A stretch of 36,082 nt of DNA from Streptomyces sp. AC558_RSS880 (GTDB taxonomy: Bacteria; Actinomycetota; Actinomycetes; Streptomycetales; Streptomycetaceae): the NCBI RefSeq assembly GCF_019049255.1, contig NZ_JAGMUJ010000197.1, forward strand, positions 1 to 36,082. The letters are read 5' to 3'. The translations under genes were made by a program, and so were the position numbers. Positions within the stretch are counted from its first letter, which is position 1. The number at the start of each line of letters is the position of its first letter. Of this stretch, positions 6,812-14,171 are shown piece by piece. The notes under the pieces are model-generated. The model was not told the DNA's origin. It did no database searches and saw only the letters and a list, made by a program, of their open reading frames with translations.

Positions 6812-6920
6812 AGTGTCCTGGGACGGGATTGACCAACAGCATCCCTGTGGTTCCCGGGGGCCGCGGCGTCCGCCCGGAAGTCACCGGGGTTCGCCGTACG
6901 CCCGATCCGTCGGGCGGCCC

Positions 6921-7424
6921 CTAGCGGCGGCGCTTCTTCGACGGGTTGCCCGAGCGGCGGGTGGTGCGCTTCTCGTAGTCCTCGCGGGCCTTGTCGTACT
7001 CGGCGCGGTGGAGCTTCTCGCCCGGGGCCTCGGTGAAGGTGCGGAAGAAGTAGGCGAGGAGCGAGCCGACGAAGCCGATGGCCAGCAGGCCGCGGAGGGA
7101 GGCCTGGCGGTCGGGGTCGGGGCGGGTGGTGAAGCCGGACCAGGTGTGGCGGAAGGCGAGCGAGCTGCAGATCGCGAACATCACGACCATGAGCAGCGAG
7201 ACGAAGCTGCCGACGTCGGCGATCCGGAGCCCGTCGTAGGCGATGCGGAGCACGAGGCAGGCGGCGGCCGCGGCGGCGAGGGAGCCGACGGCGACGCCGA
7301 GGCGGCGGGCGGTGTAGCCGCCGGAGTGGTCGACCCAGGTCGTGCCGAAGAAGCGGATGGGCTCGGGCCGGGGGCCGGCGGGGGTGTCCGGGGTGCCGTT
7401 CGGGTCGTTCTCTGCTGCGCTCAC
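6921..7424 (-). CDS. Small conserved membrane protein of unknown function
   Basis: A 167-residue protein starting at GTG 7424 (VSAAENDPNGTPDTP), with GGGGGAGGAG about 14 bases upstream. After a Pro-rich N-terminus there are three hydrophobic stretches: LGVAVGSLAAAAAACLVLRIAY, VGSFVSLLMVVMFAICSSLAF and LLAIGFVGSLLAYFFRTFT. The cytoplasmic-type C-terminus is strongly charged (EKLHRAEYDKAREDYEKRTTRRSG, ending KKRRR). No enzymatic motif is recognised. It resembles small Streptomyces membrane proteins of unknown role. It follows the DUF397 gene after a strong hairpin, so it probably has its own promoter. Confidence 0.75.
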   Translation of the reverse strand: MSAAENDPNGTPDTPAGPRPEPIRFFGTTWVDHSGGYTARRLGVAVGSLAAAAAACLVLRIAYDGLRIADVGSFVSLLMVVMFAICSSLAFRHTWSGFTTRPDPDRQASLRGLLAIGFVGSLLAYFFRTFTEAPGEKLHRAEYDKAREDYEKRTTRRSGNPSKKRRR

Positions 7425-7507
7425 CAGTCGATTGTGACTCCTCCCCCGCGTGCGCACGCGGGTCCCCCTCCCCTGCCGGGCCCCCGCCGCGGGCCGGTCG
7501 TGCACGG

Positions 7508-7545
7508 CCGTGCCCTGCGGCTCCGGACGAAGCCCCAGGGCACGG
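7508..7545 (-). terminator. Hairpin terminator after the DUF397 gene
   Basis: CCGTGCCCTG (7508-7517) and CAGGGCACGG (7536-7545) form a perfect 10-bp stem with an 18-base loop, 16 bases beyond the DUF397 stop codon in the direction of transcription. No T-tract follows, which is common in Streptomyces. Confidence 0.65.
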
Positions 7546-7560
7546 TCGTACGGCGTCGGC

Positions 7561-7755
7561 TCAGCGGGCCTCTTCGACGGCGTACCCGACGAACATCCCC
7601 CAGGCGTTCCGGCCGACGGCCAGCCCGGGGCGGGCGACGTCCTTGGAGTCCCTCACGCGGACCGTGTGGGAGGAGGCGGCCACCTCGACGCACTGGCCAC
7701 CCTCACCGCTGCTGTAGGTGCTCTTGACCCACGTCAGTTCCGTTGCGCCCTTCAC
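7561..7755 (-). CDS. DUF397 protein, partner of the XRE regulator
   Basis: A 64-residue protein with the DUF397 pattern: ELTWVKSTYSSGEGGQCVEVA near the N-terminus, then VRVRDSKDVARPGLAVG and a C-terminal W-x-x-F. The GTG start at 7755 overlaps the stop of the upstream XRE gene by four bases (GTGA), with GGGAG just before it, so translation is coupled. DUF397 proteins are abundant in Streptomyces, almost always next to an XRE/DUF5753 regulator, and belong to the wider whiJ/BldB-type gene sets linked to development. They have been proposed to act as partners, perhaps toxin-antitoxin-like, of that regulator. The precise function here is unknown. Confidence 0.92.
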   Translation of the reverse strand: MKGATELTWVKSTYSSGEGGQCVEVAASSHTVRVRDSKDVARPGLAVGRNAWGMFVGYAVEEAR

Positions 7756-8624
7756 AGTTCTCCCAACAGCTCCTCGACGAAGGCCATGGACTCCCCCGGA
7801 GTGAGAGCCTGGGCCCGGATGATTCCATACTGCGCCTCCAACTCCCGTACGGGAGCCCGGTCGGTGTAGAGCGAACTGCTCTTCTGGACCTCCGCGTACG
7901 CGATGCGCTGTCCCGACCTGGTCTCGATCAGGGTGAACGGGCCGGCGAGCCCCGCGTGGTCCTCCCGCCGCGTCGGCATCACCTGGATCTCGACGTTGCG
8001 GTGCTGCCCGGTGAGCAGGATCTGTTCCAGTTGCCCGCGGTGCACCTCCGCCCCGCCGATGGGGCGCCGCAGCACGGCCTCCTCGATGACGAAGCTCATC
8101 AGCGGCGCGGGCCAGCGCGCGAAGATCTCCTGCCTGCGCATCCGCGCGGTCACCCGCTGCTCGATCGTCTCCTCGTCGAGCAGCGGGCGGCGCATCGTGA
8201 AGACCGCCCGCGCGTACTCCTCTGTCTGCAAGAGCCCGTTGACCACATGCGTGTCGTACACATGCAGCTCGACCGCCTCCGCCTCCAGTCGCGCCGCGTC
8301 CCGGAAGAACGCCGGGAACTGGGCCCGCGCGACCTCGTCCTTCATCTCCAGCAGGACGCCGCCTGCGTCGAGCAGTTCGTCCGCCACGTCGATGAACCGG
8401 GGCGGCGGTACGCGTCTGCCCTGCTCGTACGAGGCGATCGTGGACGGCGAGTAGCCCGTCCGCGACCCGACCTCGGCACGCTCCAGTCCCGCCCGCGTCC
8501 GGAACCGCTTCGACTGCCGCCCGAACACCCGCAGGACGCCCGAGCCCGGATCCGGCGGTCCGGGGACTTCCGCCTCCTCGTCCGCCACCATGGTTCCGAC
8601 AGGGTCCTGTACCCGTTCGCCCAT
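7752..8624 (-). CDS. XRE-family regulator with DUF5753 domain (WhiJ-like)
   Basis: A 290-residue DNA-binding protein. The N-terminal helix-turn-helix is seen in SKRFRTRAGLERAEVGSRTGYSPSTIASYEQGRRVPPPRFIDVADELL. The rest is the DUF5753 ligand/partner domain (ARLEAEAVELHVYDTHVVNGLLQTEEYARAVF, then EQILLTGQHRNVEIQVMP and GPFTLIE). The ATG at 8624 follows GGAGGT at a 10-base spacing on the minus strand; an in-frame GTG 12 bases upstream overlaps that Shine-Dalgarno and is less likely. The gene is coupled to the DUF397 gene, the canonical whiJ-like pair. Such pairs occur in dozens of copies per Streptomyces genome and affect differentiation in the few cases studied; its target is unknown. Confidence 0.92.
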   Translation of the reverse strand: MGERVQDPVGTMVADEEAEVPGPPDPGSGVLRVFGRQSKRFRTRAGLERAEVGSRTGYSPSTIASYEQGRRVPPPRFIDVADELLDAGGVLLEMKDEVARAQFPAFFRDAARLEAEAVELHVYDTHVVNGLLQTEEYARAVFTMRRPLLDEETIEQRVTARMRRQEIFARWPAPLMSFVIEEAVLRRPIGGAEVHRGQLEQILLTGQHRNVEIQVMPTRREDHAGLAGPFTLIETRSGQRIAYAEVQKSSSLYTDRAPVRELEAQYGIIRAQALTPGESMAFVEELLGEL

Positions 8625-8756
8625 CCGACCGCTCACCTCCGCCGCGCACCGACACCAGCCGGTCGTGCCACGTCGGGTCACGCCCGGCGAGAGCCACGCC
8701 AGGAAGCACCGGCTCGCGTCATCGGCGAGACCCCGGGAGTTCACCTGAACGGGAAC

Positions 8757-9728
8757 TCACCTGGCGAGTCCCAGTCCTTCGTCGATGCGGGTGCGCAACG
8801 TGCGCAGCGCCTGCCTGAGTTCGGCCGGCTCGATGTCCGTGATGCCGGCGTCGAACGTGAGGAGCAGTCCCGCCAGGCCGGCCCAGGACCACGCGCCGAG
8901 TGTGAGGCGGCAACTGGAGTCGGTGACGTGCTCGACCGTCGATCCGCCGGGGGCGAACCGGGCGACGACGGGTGCGGGCAGTGCGAGGAGCGCGGAGCCG
9001 CGGCAGGGCCATTCCGCCGGGGTGTCGCCGCGGTCGTGGGTGCTCATGACGAAGGCGGCCGGGTCGCCGTGCGGGACGTCGCGGCGGTCGAAGGTCCTTC
9101 CCGTGGGCATGCGCGGTGCGAGGCTGTCGACGCGCATCGCGCGCCAGCGGTCCGTGTCCGGTTCGTACGCGACGAGGTACCACCGTGCCGCCCATACGAC
9201 GAGGTGGTGCGGTTCGAGCGTGAGCGTCGTCGGTCCGTCCTCGCCGGTGTGGTCCACGCGCAGGACGTGCCGCCGGTGGATCGCGCCGCCGATGACGCCG
9301 ATGGCCTCGGCGTCGATGGGTGCTGCGGGGAACTCCCAGTAGTTGCGCGCCGCGGAGACGGTGAACGCCTCGGCGTGGTTACGGCTGCGGGCGGGCATCG
9401 CCTGCCGCAGCGTGGTGAGGGCGCGGGCCGAGTTCTCGCGGATGCCGGACAGGAGGGTGGGGACGGTCTGGAGGGCGACGGCCACCGCGACGGCCTGGTC
9501 CTCGTCGAAGACGACCGGCGGCAACCGGGTGGCGCGGCCGAGCCGGTAGCCTCCGCCCACCCCGCGCACGGCCTCGATCTCGTACCCGAGCTCCCTGAGC
9601 GTGTCGATGTCGCGTCGTACGGTCCGCACGGACGCCCCGAGCCGGGTGGCGAGCTGCTCGGCGGTCAGGGTCGCGCCGGTCCCGAAGACCGACAGCAGCT
9701 TCAGCGCCCGCGCGGATGTGGCAGCCAT
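8757..9728 (-). CDS. WYL-domain transcriptional regulator (HTH_11)
   Basis: A 323-residue regulator. The N-terminal winged helix-turn-helix (RALKLLSVFGTGATLTAEQLATRLGASVRTVRRDIDTLRELG) is the DeoR-like HTH_11 type. The WYL domain follows in the middle (LEPHHLVVWAARWYLVAYEPDTDRWRAMRVDSLAP), with a WCX-like C-terminal region. WYL domains sense nucleotides or other ligands. The ATG at 9728 has GGAGGGGAAC close upstream. It is divergent from an MFS exporter (62 bp between starts), with a palindrome in the gap; the simplest reading is autoregulation and control of the exporter. Inducer unknown. Confidence 0.92.
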   Translation of the reverse strand: MAATSARALKLLSVFGTGATLTAEQLATRLGASVRTVRRDIDTLRELGYEIEAVRGVGGGYRLGRATRLPPVVFDEDQAVAVAVALQTVPTLLSGIRENSARALTTLRQAMPARSRNHAEAFTVSAARNYWEFPAAPIDAEAIGVIGGAIHRRHVLRVDHTGEDGPTTLTLEPHHLVVWAARWYLVAYEPDTDRWRAMRVDSLAPRMPTGRTFDRRDVPHGDPAAFVMSTHDRGDTPAEWPCRGSALLALPAPVVARFAPGGSTVEHVTDSSCRLTLGAWSWAGLAGLLLTFDAGITDIEPAELRQALRTLRTRIDEGLGLAR

Positions 9729-9761
9729 CGCTCGTTCCCCTCCGCCATTGCGGTCACTCGA

Positions 9762-9779
9762 TGGCAACTATAGCTGTCA
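9762..9779. promoter_or_regulatory. Operator-like palindrome between the WYL regulator and the MFS gene
   Basis: TGGCAACTATAGCTGTCA is an imperfect palindrome (14 of 18 positions symmetric) centred on CTATAG. It contains TATAGT on the minus strand (9772-9767), a good -10 for the regulator gene, and TATAGC on the plus strand for the MFS gene. A repressor bound here would block both divergent promoters. Low GC in this gap supports a regulatory role. Confidence 0.66.
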
Positions 9780-9790
9780 ACGTGTCCGCC

Positions 9791-11272
9791 ATGACCGCTT
9801 CACACATCCGTCAAGAGGGGACGCGCTCATCCGCGGCCTCCGCACCGCTCGTCTCCGGCACGAGTGCGGGCGCCGCGCTCCTGGTGGTGCTCTTCGGTTC
9901 CTTCCTGGACCTCCTCGACGCGACGATCGTCACCGTCGCGGCCCCGGCGATCGCCCGGGACCTGGGGGCCGGCGACGCCCAGATCCAGTGGACGATCGCC
10001 GCCTACGTCCTGGCGCTGGGCGCGGGCCTGATCACCGGCGGACGGCTCGGTGACCAGTACGGCCGCAAGCGCCTGTTCATGACCGGGCTGGGCGGGTTCA
10101 TGATCACCTCCGCACTCTGCGCGCTGGCCGCCGGTCCGGGAATGCTCATCGGCATGCGCGCCGTGCAGGGACTGACCGCGGGCGTCATGGTCCCGCAGGT
10201 GTTCGGGATCATCCGGGCCTCATTCGCCCCCGGCGAGCGCGCCAAGGCGTTCGGCGCCTACGGGGCCGTCCAGGGGCTCGCCTCGGTCGCGGGGCCGCTG
10301 CTGGGCGGGCTGCTCATCGATGCCGACCTGTTCGGACTGGGATGGCGCACGATCTTCTGGATCAACGTGCCCGTCTCGGTCCTGGCGCTCGTCATCGGCG
10401 CGAAGGTCCTGCCGGAGTCCCGCTCGGCCTCGACCGCGCGGCTCGACCTCCGGGGCGCGCTGCTCGCGGCCTCGGGCATCCTGCTCCTGCTGCTGCCGGT
10501 CATCCAGACCGAGACCTGGGGATGGACCACGGGCAGTTACGCCCTTCTCGCCGCCGGCGTCGTCGTGCTGGCGCTCTTCCTCACCCACGAGCGCCGGCTG
10601 GCCGGACGCGGGGGCGAACCCGTCTTCGATCCGGCTCTGCTCCGCGTCCGCGCCTTCGCGGCCGGCCTGGGCGCGTCCGCGCTCTTCTTCGGCGGCCTCG
10701 GGGCGTTCTTCCTCACGCTGTCGGTCTACCTCCAGGCCGGCACCGGCCGCAGCGCGTGGGAGACCGGCCTGGTGATCCTGCCGTACGCGTTCGGCTCGAT
10801 CATCACCTCGGGGCTCGGAGTCGCTCTCGCCACCAGGGCCGGGAGGGCCTTGCTGATCACCGGCTCACTCACCGTCGCCGCGTCCCAGTCCGTCCTCCGG
10901 GTGGTGGTCGGGGGGAGCGACGATCCCGGGTACTGGCAGCTCGCCCTCGCCCTCTTCATCGGCGGCCTCGGGCTCGGCCTTGCCGCGCCCGTCCTCGTCA
11001 ACGTCGTCCTCGCCGGCGTCCCCGCCCGCAACGCGGGCGCCGCGGGCGGGGTGCTCTCCACGGTCAACCAGATCGGCGGCGCCATCGGCATCGCCGCTCT
11101 CGGCACGGTCTTCTTCGGCGCCGTCACCGGATCGACGACCGGTGCACCGGGACCGGCCGACCACGGTCGCGCGTTCGGCCTCGTCCTCGTCGTCTCCGCG
11201 GTGCTCTACGCCGTGGCGGCCCTGGTGATGCTCGCGCTCCCCAGGGCCGCGGCCGAGGTCGTCGACCGGTGA
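9791..11272 (+). CDS. MFS exporter, DHA2 (EmrB/QacA-like) family
   Basis: A 493-residue proton-driven efflux protein with about 14 predicted membrane segments. Motif D1 is seen in LDLLDATIVTVAAPAIARDLGA and motif A in GRLGDQYGRKRLFMTGLGG; the loop-rich middle and GGVLSTVNQIGGAIGIAALGTVFFG near the end fit DHA2 transporters. The ATG at 9791 (MTASHIRQEG) is chosen because earlier in-frame ATG/GTG codons lie in the regulatory palindrome or inside the regulator gene. It is divergent from the WYL regulator, so the pair forms a ligand-inducible efflux module. The substrate cannot be deduced; small hydrophobic drugs are usual for the family. Confidence 0.94.
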   Translation: MTASHIRQEGTRSSAASAPLVSGTSAGAALLVVLFGSFLDLLDATIVTVAAPAIARDLGAGDAQIQWTIAAYVLALGAGLITGGRLGDQYGRKRLFMTGLGGFMITSALCALAAGPGMLIGMRAVQGLTAGVMVPQVFGIIRASFAPGERAKAFGAYGAVQGLASVAGPLLGGLLIDADLFGLGWRTIFWINVPVSVLALVIGAKVLPESRSASTARLDLRGALLAASGILLLLLPVIQTETWGWTTGSYALLAAGVVVLALFLTHERRLAGRGGEPVFDPALLRVRAFAAGLGASALFFGGLGAFFLTLSVYLQAGTGRSAWETGLVILPYAFGSIITSGLGVALATRAGRALLITGSLTVAASQSVLRVVVGGSDDPGYWQLALALFIGGLGLGLAAPVLVNVVLAGVPARNAGAAGGVLSTVNQIGGAIGIAALGTVFFGAVTGSTTGAPGPADHGRAFGLVLVVSAVLYAVAALVMLALPRAAAEVVDR

Positions 11273-11284
11273 ACCCGTACCGGG

Positions 11285-11317
11285 GTCCCTCCGCCGGTGT
11301 CGGCCCGGAGGAGGGAC
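11285..11317. terminator. Bidirectional hairpin between the MFS and SH3 genes
   Basis: GTCCCTCC (11285-11292) pairs perfectly with GGAGGGAC (11310-11317) across a 17-base loop, in the 49-bp gap between two convergent genes. There is no T-tract. Confidence 0.6.
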
Positions 11318-11321
11318 GTCG

Positions 11322-11642
11322 CTAGCAGCGGGGAGCGACGTACCCGTCGCTGCCGGTGCGGACGTACGCGTCGGAGACGTACTGGCCGCTGCCGATGTTG
11401 TCCCAGATGTTCGAGGTGCCGTACGGGCCCGACACCCAGGTGCCCGGTGTCTGGCAGTTGATCCGGACCTCGGCGCCCTCGGGCAGGACCCGGACGACGG
11501 AGTAGGCGGTGCCGGGGCCGCTGCGGACGTTCAGCCGGTAGCCCGGAGCGACCGCGTAGGAGCGTGTGGCCGTGGCCGCCATCGTCTCCGCCGTCGCCCT
11601 CTCGTCCCCGCCCGCGATGTCCCGCGTCTGGTCGACAGACAT
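11322..11642 (-). CDS. Small bacterial SH3-domain protein
   Basis: A 106-residue protein. After about 28 polar residues comes a bacterial SH3 (SH3_3-like) domain: YRLNVRSGPGTAYSVVRVLPEGAEVRINCQTPGTWVSGPYGTSNIWDNIGSGQYVSDAYVRTG, ending GYVAPRC. Two cysteines could form a disulfide. Such domains usually bind cell-wall peptides in secreted proteins, yet no hydrophobic signal peptide is present at this start. The ATG at 11642 has a strong GGGGGAGG upstream, so the start is solid and the protein may be cytoplasmic or exported another way. A perfect GC-rich palindrome stands 22 bases upstream. The function is not established. Confidence 0.82.
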   Translation of the reverse strand: MSVDQTRDIAGGDERATAETMAATATRSYAVAPGYRLNVRSGPGTAYSVVRVLPEGAEVRINCQTPGTWVSGPYGTSNIWDNIGSGQYVSDAYVRTGSDGYVAPRC

Positions 11643-11663
11643 GAGAAAACCTCCCCCGTTGCA

Positions 11664-11682
11664 CCCCACGACTGTCGTGGGG
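11664..11682. promoter_or_regulatory. Perfect palindrome upstream of the SH3-protein gene
   Basis: CCCCACGA (11664-11671) and TCGTGGGG (11675-11682) form a perfect 8-bp inverted repeat with a 3-base centre, 22 bases upstream of the SH3 start codon. It could be a repressor operator or a hairpin in the 5' untranslated RNA. No regulator gene sits directly beside it on that side. Confidence 0.55.
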
Positions 11683-11825
11683 CCACGTTGATACCCCTGG
11701 ATCAAGCCATGAAACACCAGTTCGCAACTCGCACGCGGAGGCTGGCACGCCGCCTCGGTCCCACGCGCACCATCGACTAGGCTCCGAGCGTCGCGCGCGC
11801 GGACGAACAGCACGGGGGTGGTTCC

Positions 11826-13955
11826 ATGGCGTCGCAGCGGAACGCCGGAGCGGGCGCGGAAGCGGAACTTCCGGAGTACGCCGGTCACTACCGTCTGGAG
11901 TCCTGTCTGGGCTCGGGCGGCATGGGCGTCGTGCATCTGGCCCGGAGCACCTCGGGGATGCGGGTCGCGGTGAAGGTCGTGCACGCCCGGTATGCGATGG
12001 ACCCCGAGTTCAGAGGGCGGTTCCGGCAGGAGGTGGCCGCGGCGCGGCGGGTGAGCGGGGCTTTCACCGCGCCGGTCGTCGACGCCGATCCGGAGGGCGG
12101 GCGGCCCTGGATGGCCACCTTGTACATCCCCGGTCCGACGCTCTCCGAACAGGTCAAGCGGAACGGGCCCATGGACCCGGACCAGTCGCGTCGGCTGATG
12201 GCCGGGCTCGCGGAGGCGCTGCGCGACATCCACCGGGTCGGGGTCGTGCACCGGGACCTGAAGCCGAGCAACGTGCTGCTCGCCGAGGACGGGCCGAAGG
12301 TCATCGACTTCGGCATCTCCCGGCCGAAGGACAGCGAACTGCGCACCGAGACGGGGAAGTTGATCGGTACGCCGCCGTTCATGGCGCCCGAGCAGTTCCG
12401 GCGGCCCCGGGAAGTGGGCCCCGCGGCCGACGTGTTCGCCCTCGGGTCGCTCATGGTGCACGCGACGACGGGGCGCGGTCCGTTCGACTCCGACAGCCCG
12501 TACGTCGTCGCCTACCAGGTCGTGCACGACGAGCCCGACCTGACCGGCGTACCGGAGTCGCTCGCGCCGCTGGTGCTGCGGTGTCTCGCCAAGGAGCCCG
12601 GCGACCGGCCCACGCCGGACGAGCTGATGCGGCAACTGCGGTCAGTGGCGGCGGCGTACGACACGCAGGTGTTCGTACCGGCGCCGCGGACACCCGAAGC
12701 TCGGGAGGCACGGGAGGAGGCCGCGCCGGAGTCCTTGGCGGACGCGCCCGCGGAGCGGCCCGCGCGGCGGCTCGGCAGGCGGACGGTTCTGGTGGCGGGG
12801 GTGCTCTGCCTCGCCGTGCTCGGCGGGCTCGCCTCGGTGCAGATGTTCGGCGGCGCGGAACCGGCACGGAACACCACGGCCGCGCGGAGCGCGCCGGGCG
12901 GCTTCGGGGTGTGGGAGGCGGCACCCGGCGCGGAGGACGGCGGCATGCCCCAGTGCTCGTACGGGGCGGAGAAGCTGCTGTGTGCGCTTCCCGGCCTGGT
13001 CTTCGCCCTCGACCCGGCCGACGGCCGCACCCTGTGGCGGCACGACGTCGTGGGGACGACGCGGAGCGAACCGCCGATCATGTCGGGCGGCCTCGTCCAG
13101 CCCTCCCTCGATCTGATCGGCGACCTGGAGGCGCTCGATCCGGCCACGGGCGAGCCGGTGTGGCAGGAGGCCCCGCCCGAGTACGACGGAATACGGACGG
13201 TCGGCGACATGCTCCTGCTGACCCGCTCCGACGGGATGGTCACGGGCGTGAACAGCGCCTCGGGCGAGACCAGGTGGTCCCGCCGGATCCCGGGGCAGGC
13301 CGTGCCGTACTTCTCCTCGTTCGCCGGGGAGTCGGAGGAGGCGGGCGGGCCGTCGGCGTACGCGGCGAGTCCGTCCGGGGACGGGAGCGGGACCCGGGTC
13401 ACCGCGGTGGATCCGGCGACGGGTGACGTGCGGTGGGACGCGGAGCTGGAGGGGACGCTGACGCCCGTGGGAGCGGCGGACGGTGCCGTGTACCTCCGCG
13501 TCGAGGGCGCCACCCACGGGGACGTGAAGGTCCTGCTCCGCTACACGCCCGGCACCGGGGAGACCCGCCGGGTGACGCTGCCCGTGCCGGTCGAGGAGGC
13601 GCAGGCCGGGATGCGCGGGGACACCTTGTACCTCATGGGCGCGGGCGGCTCGCTGGTGGCCGTCGACATGGCGGCGGGGAAGCAGCTGTGGCGGCTGGAG
13701 ACGGGCGTGAGCCGGGGCTCGGTGCCCGTCTCCGACGGGCGGCACGTGTACGTCACCGCGCCCGACGGGCGGCTGCTGGGCGTCGACGCCCGTGAGGGGA
13801 AGCTCCTCGGGCAGACCCGGCCGCGGCTCGGCCCCGAATCCGACCGGGTCCCCGCCTCGCTGCCCACGCCGGTGCTCGCGGGCGGTCACGTCTACGCCGG
13901 TGCGCCCGACGGGACCGTGTTCGCCGTGTCGGGGCGCGACCCGGCCGACTGGTGA
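11826..13955 (+). CDS. Membrane Ser/Thr protein kinase with PQQ-type beta-propeller sensor
   Basis: A 709-residue Hanks-type kinase. The cytoplasmic catalytic domain (about 20-275) has the glycine loop GSGGMG, catalytic Lys50 (RVAVKVV), HRDLKPSN (His142, Asp144), DFG (from Asp161) and APE in PPFMAPEQF, so it should be active. A linker leads to one membrane segment at about 318-340 (TVLVAGVLCLAVLGGLASVQMF). The outer part, about 370 residues, carries repeated PQQ/beta-propeller blades (ALDPADGRTLWRHDVV, ALDPATGEPVWQEA, AVDMAAGKQLWRLETG, GVDAREGKLLG). This domain replaces the PASTA repeats of PknB-type kinases and probably senses an extracellular ligand. The ATG at 11826 follows GGGGGTGG. It converges on ilvD across a 216-bp gap without an obvious gene. 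Confidence 0.95.
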   Translation: MASQRNAGAGAEAELPEYAGHYRLESCLGSGGMGVVHLARSTSGMRVAVKVVHARYAMDPEFRGRFRQEVAAARRVSGAFTAPVVDADPEGGRPWMATLYIPGPTLSEQVKRNGPMDPDQSRRLMAGLAEALRDIHRVGVVHRDLKPSNVLLAEDGPKVIDFGISRPKDSELRTETGKLIGTPPFMAPEQFRRPREVGPAADVFALGSLMVHATTGRGPFDSDSPYVVAYQVVHDEPDLTGVPESLAPLVLRCLAKEPGDRPTPDELMRQLRSVAAAYDTQVFVPAPRTPEAREAREEAAPESLADAPAERPARRLGRRTVLVAGVLCLAVLGGLASVQMFGGAEPARNTTAARSAPGGFGVWEAAPGAEDGGMPQCSYGAEKLLCALPGLVFALDPADGRTLWRHDVVGTTRSEPPIMSGGLVQPSLDLIGDLEALDPATGEPVWQEAPPEYDGIRTVGDMLLLTRSDGMVTGVNSASGETRWSRRIPGQAVPYFSSFAGESEEAGGPSAYAASPSGDGSGTRVTAVDPATGDVRWDAELEGTLTPVGAADGAVYLRVEGATHGDVKVLLRYTPGTGETRRVTLPVPVEEAQAGMRGDTLYLMGAGGSLVAVDMAAGKQLWRLETGVSRGSVPVSDGRHVYVTAPDGRLLGVDAREGKLLGQTRPRLGPESDRVPASLPTPVLAGGHVYAGAPDGTVFAVSGRDPADW

Positions 13956-14171
13956 ACCGGACGGGCCGCTGTCCGGACGGACGGCGCCCCGGAACGGGAA
14001 GGCCGGCCCAGGGGCCGCCGAGCCGGTGATCGCGGACGGGCCCGTCCAGGCGTCCGCGCGTCCGCGCCCGACGAGGCCGTGTCGCCGTGGACGGGCGGGA
14101 TGCGAGGGCCTGCCGACGGCGAGGGCCGCCCCCGCGGTGCGGAAACGGCCCTGCTCACGGCCCGGTGGGGC

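Noticed and set aside
14034..14047. 14-bp palindrome GGACGGGCCCGTCC in the kinase-ilvD gap
   Set aside because: GC-only palindromes of this size are common in such DNA, and no promoter or second site supports function.
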